Below, piece by piece: positions 1-7,223 of a DNA stretch of 64,000 nucleotides. Position 1 is the first letter of the stretch. Each line of letters starts with the position of its first letter. The translations under genes and the position numbers were made by a program. The notes beneath the pieces are model-generated. The model was given only the letters and a program-made list of their open reading frames with translations, was not told the DNA's origin and searched no databases. This stretch comes from Thalassovita sp. (GTDB lineage Bacteria; Pseudomonadota; Alphaproteobacteria; Rhodobacterales; Rhodobacteraceae): the NCBI RefSeq assembly GCF_963691685.1, contig NZ_OY829290.1, positions 3,100,001 to 3,164,000 on the forward strand. Direction: 5' to 3'.

Positions 1-1547
1 GTGATGCGGTGAAAACCGAGGTCTGGGACCGTGCCCGCGCGATCCAGCATTACACAGACAACAATGAGCCCTTCAAAGTTGAGCTGATCGACCGCATCCC
101 CGAAGGTGAAGACCTGCGGATGTACTGGCACGGCGATTGGCAGGATCTGTGCCGTGGCCCGCACCTGCAGAACACCGGTCAGGTGCCCGCGGATGGTTTC
201 AAGCTGACCCATGTGGCCGGCGCCTACTGGCTGGGCGACAGCGACCGCCCGATGCTGCAGCGGATCTATGGCGTGGCCTTCAAGAACCGCAAGGATCTGA
301 AGGCCCATATGACCATGTTGGAAGAGGCCGCCAAACGCGACCACCGCAAGCTGGGCAAAGAAATGGGTCTGTTCCACATGCAGGAAGAGGCGCCCGGTCA
401 GGTCTTCTGGCACCCGAACGGCTGGCGCATCTACACGACGCTGCAGGACTACATGCGCCGCATGCAGGACAAGGACGGCTATGTGGAGGTGAACACCCCG
501 CAGGTGGTGGACCGCAAGCTGTGGGAAAAATCCGGCCACTGGGACAAGTATCAGGAAAACATGTTCATCGTTGAGGTGGACGAAGATCACGCCCGCGAAA
601 AGGCTGTGAACGCGCTGAAGCCGATGAACTGTCCCTGCCATGTTCAGGTGTTCAATCAGGGCCTGAAGTCCTACCGCGACCTGCCGCTGCGCATGGCCGA
701 GTTCGGCTCCTGTGCGCGTTATGAACCCTCGGGGGCGCTGCATGGTATCATGCGGGTGCGCGGCTTTACCCAGGACGATGGTCACATCTTCTGCGCTGAG
801 GATCAGATCACCGCGGAAACGGCCAAGTTCATCGCCTTCCTGTCCAAGGTCTATGCCGACCTCGGCTTCCACAACTGGACCATCAAACTGTCGACCCGTC
901 CTGAAAAGCGGATCGGCAGCGATGAAACCTGGGACAATATGGAACAGGCGCTGGGTGATGCCTGTAAGGCTGCGGGTTATGACTTTGAGGTTCTGGAGGG
1001 CGAAGGTGCCTTCTACGGTCCCAAGCTGGAGTTCACCCTGACCGACGCCATCGGCCGGAATTGGCAGTGTGGCACGCTACAGGTGGATGCCAACCTGCCC
1101 GAACGGCTGGAGGCCAGCTTCATCGGTGCGGATGGGGACAAACACCGCCCGGTCATGCTGCACCGTGCCTGCCTGGGCTCCTTTGAACGGTTCATCGGCA
1201 TTCTGATCGAAGAACACGCCGGCAAGCTGCCGTTCTGGCTGGCCCCGCGTCAGGTGGTTGTGGCGGCGATCGTTTCGGATTGTGATGACTACTGTCTGGA
1301 AGTTGTCGAAAAGCTGCGCGCGGCCGGCATCCGCGCCGAGGCTGATCTGCGCAACGAGAAGATCAACTATAAGGTCCGTGAACACAGCCTGGGCAAAGTG
1401 CCGGTCATTCTGGCCTGCGGCATGAAAGAGGTTGAAGAGCGCACCGTTTCGACCCGCCGGTTGGGTGAAAAACAGACCAAGGTCCAGACCTTGGACGAGA
1501 TTGTTACACAGCTGACGAAAGAGGCGACTCCGCCCGATCTTCTGTAA
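1..1547 (+). CDS. thrS: Threonyl-tRNA synthetase, 5' end cut by window edge
   Basis: This is the C-terminal part of threonyl-tRNA synthetase, the cytoplasmic enzyme that charges tRNA-Thr. About 514 codons are present; the N-terminal TGS domain and part of the editing domain lie before the window, since full ThrRS has roughly 640-650 residues. Visible in order are the end of the second additional (editing-associated) domain (DLCRGPHL), the class II catalytic core with the zinc-ligand region PMNCPCH, motif 2 around RYEPSGALHG, motif 3 (HRACLGSFERF), and the anticodon-binding domain ending near DEIVTQLTKE. The frame is open through base 3, so the GTG at 9 is not the start. A strong terminator follows. 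Identification is secure by motif order. Confidence 0.97.
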   Translation, partial: DAVKTEVWDRARAIQHYTDNNEPFKVELIDRIPEGEDLRMYWHGDWQDLCRGPHLQNTGQVPADGFKLTHVAGAYWLGDSDRPMLQRIYGVAFKNRKDLKAHMTMLEEAAKRDHRKLGKEMGLFHMQEEAPGQVFWHPNGWRIYTTLQDYMRRMQDKDGYVEVNTPQVVDRKLWEKSGHWDKYQENMFIVEVDEDHAREKAVNALKPMNCPCHVQVFNQGLKSYRDLPLRMAEFGSCARYEPSGALHGIMRVRGFTQDDGHIFCAEDQITAETAKFIAFLSKVYADLGFHNWTIKLSTRPEKRIGSDETWDNMEQALGDACKAAGYDFEVLEGEGAFYGPKLEFTLTDAIGRNWQCGTLQVDANLPERLEASFIGADGDKHRPVMLHRACLGSFERFIGILIEEHAGKLPFWLAPRQVVVAAIVSDCDDYCLEVVEKLRAAGIRAEADLRNEKINYKVREHSLGKVPVILACGMKEVEERTVSTRRLGEKQTKVQTLDEIVTQLTKEATPPDLL

Positions 1548-1548
1548 C

Positions 1549-1564
1549 ATTCCAGCGCTGGAAT
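1549..1564. repeat. 16-bp perfect palindrome just after thrS
   Basis: ATTCCAGCGCTGGAAT is a perfect palindrome placed one base after the thrS stop codon and immediately before the thrS terminator. It could fold as an extra 3' hairpin or be a protein-binding site for the downstream bufferin locus. Only the symmetry is seen; the role is unknown. Confidence 0.5.
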
Positions 1565-1568
1565 CTTG

Positions 1569-1604
1569 CGGCCCGTGACGGAAACCCCGTTGCGGGCCGT
1601 TTTT
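1569..1604 (+). terminator. Intrinsic terminator of thrS
   Basis: CGGCCCG (1569-1575) pairs with CGGGCCG (1593-1599) and is followed by five T residues (1600-1604). The hairpin lies about 20 bases after the thrS stop codon, so thrS and the bufferin locus are probably separate transcripts. Confidence 0.85.
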
Positions 1605-1763
1605 ATTGAAAAAATCCCGGCTTTTTCGGCCAAAATCTTCACGCTCGCACACGCACCCGTGATGCACAGGCTCGTGAGTGGCGTGTCAGACCGCCGCACG
1701 GTTACCTTTTCCCTGTCGCCGATGAAGGCTGACCTGAAATTAAAACCGAAAGGGAAGAGAGAA

Positions 1764-2072
1764 ATGTCCGATACCACCATCAAGACCCTGGCCGTCGCTG
1801 GCGCAGTTGCAGCAGCCCTGACCGCAACCACCTCCACCGTGGCCCACGCGATGGAAAAAGAGAAGTGCTACGGCGTTTCGCTGGCCGGTAAGAACGACTG
1901 TGCCGCTGGCCCCGGCACCACCTGCGCCGGCACCTCGATCGTTGACTACCAGGGCAACGCCTGGACCCTGGTTGACGCAGGCACCTGCATGGACATCGAA
2001 CTGCCCGCAATGGCAGACGGCAAAGCCCGCAAAGGTTCGCTGGAAGAGCTGGACCGCGACCTGCCGGCATAA
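1764..2072 (+). CDS. bufA: Bufferin-type precursor peptide (DUF2282)
   Basis: This 102-residue protein has a signal peptide (about residues 1-29, ending VAHA) and a core with four cysteines at 35, 46, 54 and 75 in the contexts EKCYGV, KNDCAAG, TTCAGT and GTCMD, typical of DUF2282. Proteins of this family are precursors of bufferins: ribosomally made peptides whose cysteines are oxidatively modified by a DUF692 enzyme and which sequester copper in the periplasm. The start at 1764 has a purine-rich Shine-Dalgarno (GGGAAGAGAG). The longer upstream open frame lacks any such signal. The gene is followed by two stacked terminators before the DUF692 gene. The modification itself is inferred from family knowledge, not seen. 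Confidence 0.88.
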   Translation: MSDTTIKTLAVAGAVAAALTATTSTVAHAMEKEKCYGVSLAGKNDCAAGPGTTCAGTSIVDYQGNAWTLVDAGTCMDIELPAMADGKARKGSLEELDRDLPA

Positions 2073-2099
2073 GGCATAGGCAGTATCCCTCTGCCGAAG

Positions 2100-2126
2100 C
2101 AGGGGGCCTGCACCGCCCCCTGTTTT
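2100..2126 (+). terminator. Intrinsic terminator between precursor and maturase genes
   Basis: CAGGGGGC (2100-2107) pairs with GCCCCCTG (2115-2122), followed by TTTT. It lies 28 bases after the DUF2282 stop codon and would end or attenuate the precursor transcript. Confidence 0.75.
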
Positions 2127-2167
2127 CCCCGCCCAAGCTATCCCCAGAATGGGCGGGGCATTTTTTA
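2127..2167 (+). terminator. Second intrinsic terminator in tandem
   Basis: CCCCGCCC (2127-2134) pairs with GGGCGGGG (2151-2158), followed by CATTTTTT. It directly abuts the previous hairpin, giving a double terminator between the precursor gene and the rest of the locus. Confidence 0.8.
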
Positions 2168-2267
2168 AGAGTATCTATGGTAAGCTGGTTCCGTCCTGTT
2201 GTCCGGCGGGACCAGCACTTGGCTTTTAGGCCGCTAATTTGCGCCCAATCTCTCGCGGAGCATTTGC

Positions 2268-3128
2268 ATGTTTGATCAGTCCAACCACCTCCCTGCCCTG
2301 CCCGGCGTCGGCTATAAGCCACAGCATTACAGTGACTTGCTGGCAGATCCTGCGCCTGTGGGCTGGTTGGAAATCCATGCGGAAAACTACATGGGCGCAG
2401 GCGGGCGCCCCATCGCGCAGCTGAAATACCTGGCGGAACGATTCCCCATCTCGGTGCATGGCGTCGGCCTGTCGATCGGTGGTGAGGGCGATCTGGATCC
2501 TGGCCATCTGGCGCGGCTGAAACACCTCTGTGACTGGCTGAACCCTGCCAGCTTCTCCGAACATCTGGCCTGGTCCACCCACGAAAGCGCTTTTCTGAAC
2601 GACCTGTTGCCCCTGCCCTATACCGAGGCGACGCTGAACCGCGTTTGCGCCCATATCGACCAGCTGCAGGATGTGATTGGCCGCCGGATGCTGCTGGAAA
2701 ACCCCTCCTCCTATCTGGCGTTTGATGAATCGACCTATGAGGAGCCTGCCTTTCTGGCTGAGGTCAGCAAGCGCACCGGCTGCGGGCTGCTGCTGGATGT
2801 GAACAACATCTTCGTCTCTGCCACCAATCTGAACTATGACCCACGCGCCTATATTGATGCCTTCCCCCTTGATAAGGTTGGTGAAATCCATCTGGGTGGC
2901 CATGATGAGGACGAAGATGATCACGGCGCGCCGCTGCTGATCGACAGCCACGGCCGTGAAGTGGCCGATCCGGTTTGGACGCTGTTGGATTACACGCTGG
3001 CCCGCTCCGGCCCGCTGCCGACGCTGATTGAATGGGACACCGATGTGCCCGAATGGCCGCTGCTGGCGGCAGAGGCGCGGCGTGCGGAAACCGCGCTGGC
3101 CCAGTTGGACAGCAAGGTGACCGCATGA
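2268..3128 (+). CDS. bufB: DUF692 MNIO-family maturase (bufferin modifying enzyme)
   Basis: This 286-residue TIM-barrel protein of the DUF692 family belongs to the multinuclear non-heme iron-dependent oxidases. These use two or three iron ions and oxygen to convert precursor cysteines to heterocycles. Conserved metal-ligand segments are visible: HAENY near residue 37, SVHGVGLSIGG near 62, SEHLAW, LLENPSSY, LLDVNN, EIHLGGH and a C-terminal EWDTD. The start at 2268 has GGAG eight bases upstream. The stop overlaps the start of the next gene (ATGA), so the two are translationally coupled. Placement behind a DUF2282 precursor makes a bufferin maturase the specific call. The substrate is inferred from context. 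Confidence 0.92.
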   Translation: MFDQSNHLPALPGVGYKPQHYSDLLADPAPVGWLEIHAENYMGAGGRPIAQLKYLAERFPISVHGVGLSIGGEGDLDPGHLARLKHLCDWLNPASFSEHLAWSTHESAFLNDLLPLPYTEATLNRVCAHIDQLQDVIGRRMLLENPSSYLAFDESTYEEPAFLAEVSKRTGCGLLLDVNNIFVSATNLNYDPRAYIDAFPLDKVGEIHLGGHDEDEDDHGAPLLIDSHGREVADPVWTLLDYTLARSGPLPTLIEWDTDVPEWPLLAAEARRAETALAQLDSKVTA

Positions 3129-3868
3129 GCCAAACCGCCTTCAACGCCGCCCTGCTGGACCCGACCGCCGACCGCCCCAACGGGCTGTCAGATGCCGGGG
3201 GTCGCCCGGCGGGCAAACGGTTCGACGTCTATCGCAACAATGTCACCGTCTCGCTGCGCGAAGCGCTGGAAACCGGTTTTCCCGCCACGGCACGCCTGCT
3301 GGGTGAACAGAACTTTAACACGATTGCAACGGGTTACCTACGGGCCAATCCGCCATCCTCGCCTTTGATGATGCTCTATGGCGGGGGCTTCCCGCGCTAT
3401 ATTTCGGCCATTCCCGCGCTGGCCAAACTGGCCTATCTGCGCGATGTGGCGCGGCTGGAATATGCCATGCGGCAAAGCTACCACGCGGAGGATACGCCTG
3501 CCTTGGATCCCGCCCGGCTGGCCAGCCTGCCGCCCGAGGCGCTGAACAATGCGCGGCTAACCTTTGCGGCGGCGACACAGCTGGTGCTGACCCCCTGGCC
3601 GATCCACGCCATCCGCGCCAAAGCCTTGGGTGAAAGCGGTGAAAACCCGCCGGCCCAAGCCCAGCCCACCCTGGTCACCCGGCCCGAATTTGATCCGATC
3701 CTGACGCCGCTGCCGGCCGATCAGGGTGATCTCTGTGGGGCGCTGATGGCCGGCAAAACACTTGCTGAGGCCAGCACATTGCATCCCGCCGCTGACCTGG
3801 GTCAGCTGCTTGGCACCCTTTTGGCCACTCAGGCCCTGACTGACATTCACGTGGAGGAGAGAACATGA
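3125..3868 (+). CDS. bufC: DUF2063 partner protein of the DUF692 maturase
   Basis: This 247-residue protein matches DUF2063: an N-terminal helical domain with the signature RFDVYRNNV (about residues 32-40) and TARLLGEQNF, then a C-terminal winged-helix-like region. In RiPP loci of this type the DUF2063 protein binds the precursor and delivers it to the DUF692 enzyme. The ATG at 3125 overlaps the upstream stop by four bases, which is preferred over the longer frame starting at 3032 that would overlap the maturase by about 100 bases. It in turn overlaps the DoxX gene by four bases. The partner role is family knowledge; binding is not shown here. Confidence 0.9.
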   Translation: MSQTAFNAALLDPTADRPNGLSDAGGRPAGKRFDVYRNNVTVSLREALETGFPATARLLGEQNFNTIATGYLRANPPSSPLMMLYGGGFPRYISAIPALAKLAYLRDVARLEYAMRQSYHAEDTPALDPARLASLPPEALNNARLTFAAATQLVLTPWPIHAIRAKALGESGENPPAQAQPTLVTRPEFDPILTPLPADQGDLCGALMAGKTLAEASTLHPAADLGQLLGTLLATQALTDIHVEERT

Positions 3869-4446
3869 CCGCCCTTCTGAACCGCTATTTCCGCATCGCC
3901 GATGGGCTGGACCGGGCCGATTGGCTGCTGCCGACATTCGCCCGTTTCCTCTTTGCCGCCAGCCTGCTGGGCTATTTCTGGGCCTCGGCCAAGACCAAGC
4001 TGGGCGATGGGTTTGTTGGATTGTTTTCGCCCTCAACCGGGGCCTATGCGCAGATCTTCCCCAAAGCCTTTGAAGCGGTGGGATATGACAGTTCGCAGTT
4101 CGGGATCTTCCACTGGCTGGTGGTGATGGCCGGCACCTATGCCGAGTTCATTCTGCCCGCATTGATTGTGCTGGGCCTGTTCACCCGACTGGCCAGCCTG
4201 GGCATGATCGGCTTTGTCGCCGTGCAGTCTCTGACCGATCTTTACGGCCATGGCGGCATCCAGCATATTGAGACGCTGGGCGCCTGGTTTGACCGCCTGC
4301 CCGATGGCGTGATCCTGGATCAGCGCGGTTTCTGGATGCTCCTGCTGCTGACGCTGGTCATCAAGGGGGCCGGACCGCTGTCGCTGGACCGGATCCTGAC
4401 CCTTAGAAATGTGCTTTCGGCGCGTCCGGCTTCCCAGCCGCAATAG
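3865..4446 (+). CDS. DoxX-family membrane protein of the bufferin locus
   Basis: This 193-residue inner-membrane protein of the DoxX/SURF4-like family has about four predicted membrane helices, for example FARFLFAASLLGYFWA near residue 27, the stretch around LVVMAGTYAEFILPALIVLG, and FWMLLLLTLVI near 155. DoxX proteins are frequent last members of bufferin operons. A role in membrane redox or copper handling has been proposed, but the function is not settled. The start has a good Shine-Dalgarno (GGAGGAGAG) and an ATGA overlap with the DUF2063 gene. Its last 44 bases overlap the convergent gene at 4403-4771 on the other strand. Confidence 0.85.
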   Translation: MTALLNRYFRIADGLDRADWLLPTFARFLFAASLLGYFWASAKTKLGDGFVGLFSPSTGAYAQIFPKAFEAVGYDSSQFGIFHWLVVMAGTYAEFILPALIVLGLFTRLASLGMIGFVAVQSLTDLYGHGGIQHIETLGAWFDRLPDGVILDQRGFWMLLLLTLVIKGAGPLSLDRILTLRNVLSARPASQPQ

Positions 4447-4771
4447 CCAGCAGACCGCCCATGCCCGCAAATCCAATCGGGAACATGGTAAAGGCGTTAA
4501 AGCCAAAGGCGTGATACATGCCCGCCGCGGAAATCAACATCAGCCCGCCGCCCCACAGCGCGCGGGCTTTTGCCATCGCGCCCCCGGTCAGCGCCAATAG
4601 CGGCGCAAAGAAGCTCATCGCGCGAATTAGCCCTGGGTTTTCAAGCTGTTCTTCCAGAACATCGGCCTCGCCCAACCAGGTCATGAACTCGGTATAGCCG
4701 AAGCTGAAAAACCCAACGACCATGCCGATCAGACCGGCGATAATCCCCAAAACCAGAGCTGCATTGCGCAT
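4403..4771 (-). CDS. Small four-helix membrane protein, unknown function
   Basis: This 122-residue, strongly hydrophobic protein has about four membrane segments: residues 4-25 (VLGIIAGLIGMVVGF), about 50-66, about 72-88 and about 95-112. It ends in the polar tail KPDAPKAHF. It resembles small DUF4064-like membrane proteins common in roseobacters, but I do not assign a family with confidence. The gene converges on the DoxX gene and their 3' ends overlap by 44 bases. Function unknown. Confidence 0.7.
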   Translation of the reverse strand: MRNAALVLGIIAGLIGMVVGFFSFGYTEFMTWLGEADVLEEQLENPGLIRAMSFFAPLLALTGGAMAKARALWGGGLMLISAAGMYHAFGFNAFTMFPIGFAGMGGLLAIAAGKPDAPKAHF

Positions 4772-4836
4772 TTAGCTGTCTCCTTTGCTGGTCTTCACAT
4801 GGGCGATCGCCACCGCGATGGCAAGAGGCAAGCCGA

Positions 4837-4863
4837 GGGGGAGAGGTGACCGCCCTCTCCCCC
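4837..4863. terminator. Strong hairpin between two minus-strand genes
   Basis: GGGGGAGAGG (4837-4846) pairs perfectly with CCTCTCCCCC (4854-4863) around a seven-base loop. It sits just downstream of the ArsC-like gene at 4883-5203. No T tract follows on the minus strand, so it is a putative terminator or mRNA-stabilising hairpin only. Confidence 0.5.
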
Positions 4864-4882
4864 TTGAAGGCTGCGATACCGG

Positions 4883-5203
4883 TTACGCCACGCCCAGTGC
4901 GGCCTGCACGGCCTTGGTCCAGCCCAGATGCATCTCATCGCTGTCGGTCACAATCAACGGCCGTTTCATCAGCGCCGGATGGGCCGTCAACAGCTCAAGC
5001 GGGGCGACCGCGCGCTCCGCCTCACTCAACCCACGCCACGTGGTCGAGCGGGTGTTCAACAAAGCATCCCCAAAGGCCTCATAGGCTTTGGCGCGAATCT
5101 CCTCTCCCATTGGTTGAGCGCGGATATCCACCAGCTCCGCCCCGGGCAGCGCTTTGGCCGCCTTGCGGCATGTATCGCAATTTTTCAGTCCGTAAATTCG
5201 CAT
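4883..5203 (-). CDS. ArsC/Spx-family (YffB-like) protein
   Basis: This 106-residue thioredoxin-fold protein starts with IYGLKNCDTCRK, so it carries a CxxC pair at residues 9 and 12, and continues with the family landmarks NTRSTTWRGL and LIVTDSDEMHLGW. Such proteins are annotated as ArsC, Spx or YffB. They are often not genuine arsenate reductases, and there is no ars gene nearby. The length is usual for the family. A redox role with glutathione or thioredoxin partners is the cautious reading. The gene is transcribed away from cspA. Confidence 0.88.
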   Translation of the reverse strand: MRIYGLKNCDTCRKAAKALPGAELVDIRAQPMGEEIRAKAYEAFGDALLNTRSTTWRGLSEAERAVAPLELLTAHPALMKRPLIVTDSDEMHLGWTKAVQAALGVA

Positions 5204-5431
5204 AGTGACCCTCTGTAGCAGTTCAAAATCAGCAATAACCCGTCAATGCGCGCTATTCATCCTTGTTTTGCTTGATTTTTCAAAAAGCGGTGCAATCATC
5301 TTAGCCATGGCCGCGGATCATTGGTTCCCGCTTAGTTATTTGAAGACGTCATTGATTAGGAATCCCGTCCCGTCGGCGCTAATGGACCCCGCGTTTTCCG
5401 GGGAAGGAACGGAAAGAAGGAGACACGGAAC

Positions 5432-5638
5432 ATGCCAACAGGCACCGTGAAATGGTTTAACACCACCAAAGGTTACGGCTTCATCGCACCGGATGATGGC
5501 GGCAAAGACATTTTTGTACATATTTCAGCAGTCGAACGATCCGGTCTGACCGGCCTGGCTGATGAACAGAAGGTCAGCTTTGAGCTGATCGATGGCCGGG
5601 ACGGCCGCCAGATGGCGGGCAGCCTCGCGCTGGTTTAA
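5432..5638 (+). CDS. cspA: Cold shock protein, CspA family
   Basis: This 68-residue single cold-shock domain binds single-stranded RNA and DNA. It carries RNP1 (KGYGFIAP, about residues 13-20) and RNP2 (IFVHIS, about 28-33). The start has AAGGAGA upstream. The 228-base gap before the gene is long and partly AT-rich, compatible with the structured leader many cold-shock mRNAs have, although I could not define a specific thermosensor fold. A GNRA-capped hairpin follows the gene. Confidence 0.95.
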   Translation: MPTGTVKWFNTTKGYGFIAPDDGGKDIFVHISAVERSGLTGLADEQKVSFELIDGRDGRQMAGSLALV

Positions 5639-5645
5639 GCGATCT

Positions 5646-5667
5646 GGGTGACGGGCAACCGTCACCC
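5646..5667. terminator. GNRA-capped hairpin after cspA
   Basis: GGGTGACGG (5646-5654) and CCGTCACCC (5659-5667) form a perfect nine-base stem closed by the loop GCAA. It lies between the convergent cspA and the 5678-5971 gene. There is no T tract, so termination is presumed rather than clear. Confidence 0.6.
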
Positions 5668-5677
5668 CCGCACTTCC

Positions 5678-5971
5678 CTAGTTGGTAAAGCAGCCTTTCT
5701 GACCTTCCGGGCACACCGCACCGGTGGTCATGGATTTGCTGCCGGTCATTTTGCGTGCTTTGCCACTGCCATGGCGCATCATGGCCTGATAGCTGGTGGA
5801 TTGGTTCGGCACCCCGCAGCAGATCACTCCGTTGATGGTCACCGGCTGTTCGCCGCTGGGGCAGAAATTGGCGACCCCGCTATAGGGAAAAACCCGCGGT
5901 TCGGCCTGCGCGGCGGCAGGGGCGCACAGCAGCGCGGCGGCAATCAGTTGAACAATTGTTTTCTGTTTCAT
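5678..5971 (-). CDS. Small secreted cysteine-rich protein, unknown function
   Basis: This 97-residue protein has a clear signal peptide (about residues 1-23, ending AAAQA). The mature part holds cysteines in FCPSG, VICCG and VCPEGQKGC, plus a basic segment HGSGKARKM. The even mature cysteine count (five with one adjacent pair plus the terminal one) suggests disulfides in the periplasm, but no family is recognised. ATG at 5971 with GGGGGA upstream is preferred over an upstream TTG. The gene converges with cspA. Confidence 0.7.
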   Translation of the reverse strand: MKQKTIVQLIAAALLCAPAAAQAEPRVFPYSGVANFCPSGEQPVTINGVICCGVPNQSTSYQAMMRHGSGKARKMTGSKSMTTGAVCPEGQKGCFTN

Positions 5972-6146
5972 GGCGTCCCCCAAAGAAGCCCTGCGGGGAT
6001 CCTCCCCGCGCAGATCATTGATGAGATATTAATCTTGAATAACGACAGCTTAACCGACGACAGCCAGGAGCACCAAACATAAAAACGGCGTGTGGATTTC
6101 CGAAACCGCTGCAGGGGGTGCGCAACCCAACAGCCGAAACGGCAAA

Positions 6147-6177
6147 AGAAAAGGCCCACCGGTGGAGCGGTGGGCCT
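6147..6177 (-). terminator. Intrinsic terminator of the HPF-like gene
   Basis: Read on the minus strand, AGGCCCACC pairs with GGTGGGCCT (6152-6160 with 6169-6177) and is followed by a TTTTCTTTT run. It lies just downstream of the 6200-6511 gene. Confidence 0.8.
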
Positions 6178-6199
6178 CAGCGCGATCTAGGCGTGGGTG

Positions 6200-6511
6200 T
6201 CAGTGTGCGGACAGTTTGCCGAACTCACCTTCCAGCCGCTGGCGCAGTTTTTTGCTGGCCGCTTTGACCGCTTGGGAAATGTCGGTGCCGTCATGGTGCA
6301 CCGCATAGGGGCGCATGCCTTCGGGGCGTGCCTCAACCGTGGCGCGGATGTCTTCGCCGCCTTTGGGGCCGCGCATATCCTTCACATGAACCTCCACCCG
6401 GGTCAGACGGGACGCAATCGGCGCCAGGGTCGCGCTGACCAGCTGTTCGCAGACTTCGGCCAGCCGTTCGTCACCTTGGATGTTGTGGTCTGTGTTGATC
6501 TGAATATGCAT
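6200..6511 (-). CDS. HPF/RaiA-like ribosome-associated protein
   Basis: This 103-residue protein fits the short S30AE (hibernation-promoting factor/RaiA) fold: an N-terminal strand MHIQINTD, then RLTRVEVHVKD, then a second half with AVHHDGTDISQAVKAASKKLRQRLE forming the last helix. Members bind the 30S subunit and help ribosome storage or stress protection. It is a single-domain protein without the C-terminal dimerisation domain of long HPF, so it may be a variant rather than the main hibernation factor. It has its own terminator. Confidence 0.75.
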   Translation of the reverse strand: MHIQINTDHNIQGDERLAEVCEQLVSATLAPIASRLTRVEVHVKDMRGPKGGEDIRATVEARPEGMRPYAVHHDGTDISQAVKAASKKLRQRLEGEFGKLSAH

Positions 6512-6705
6512 CAGAGCCTCCTTCTTGTTTTGATAAGAGCCTATGGTGATTCACCTATGGTCGTTTTGATCTGGGACAAGTCCCGTGCCAATTTCTGCGC
6601 TGCAGCTCGGCAAAAAGGTGCCGCAGGGTCAGGAGCGCTTGAAAATCAGGGTCGGAATGCAAACATTAATCAGGCACGTCAGCCAGGAAAGAGAGAGCTA
6701 ACCGC

Positions 6706-7002
6706 ATGATTTGGAATATGTTTCGCAAACTGACCGGCCGGGGATCTGGCACGGGGTCGGGGCCGAAACTGACCATTGTCGGCGCGGATCGCAAACCGGT
6801 GCAACGCCCCCGCCCCCGCACCACAGCCCCCCGATTGTCAGGTTTCCCCAAGTTGGGCCGCCGCAACTGCGCCTGGGTGTCTGAGGGGGCAAAAAACGCC
6901 AGCTTCACCCGCTACCGTTGCACCACCTGCGGGGTTGAGGCCTTCAGCCGCGATGGCAAAGCCCCGCGGCAATGCAAGCGTGGGGTCGATGGCGGGTTAT
7001 GA
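6706..7002 (+). CDS. Small basic protein with partial zinc-ribbon motif
   Basis: This 98-residue basic protein has a Gly/Arg/Pro-rich N-terminal half and a C-terminal block with RRNCAWVSEG, YRCTTCGVEAFSRDGKAP and RQCKRG. The four cysteines (one single, one CxxC, one single) resemble a zinc-ribbon or zinc-knuckle arrangement. The start at 6706 has AGGAAAGAG upstream. The family is not recognised and nucleic-acid binding is only a guess from charge and cysteines. Codon use is like the neighbours. Confidence 0.6.
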   Translation: MIWNMFRKLTGRGSGTGSGPKLTIVGADRKPVQRPRPRTTAPRLSGFPKLGRRNCAWVSEGAKNASFTRYRCTTCGVEAFSRDGKAPRQCKRGVDGGL

Positions 7003-7057
7003 TCCGCTGAATTTTCGGCAATCTTAGCGCCCGACACGAAGGGTGGCGCAGAATGCG

Positions 7058-7103
7058 CCCGCCCTGTGGGGCGGGTCGGGCGCAGCCAAATCAGAGATTT
7101 GGC
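7058..7103. repeat. Two adjacent hairpins in intergenic region
   Basis: CCCGCCC/GGGCGGG (7058-7064 with 7069-7075) and GCCAAATC/GATTTGGC (7085-7092 with 7096-7103) are two perfect inverted repeats about ten bases apart. They lie between the zinc-ribbon-like gene and the 3' end of thyX. No T tracts follow. They look like a palindromic intergenic unit, possibly repeated elsewhere in the genome. Confidence 0.5.
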
Positions 7104-7223
7104 CACAGGGCAATTCCGGGGGGCAGGGAAACTCCGGATCTTTAACGGCAGACTGAGCAAACAGCCTGCCATTTCAATCGATCATATTTCCCTACCGGAA
7201 ACGGATCGGGAGGGCCTGACGGT

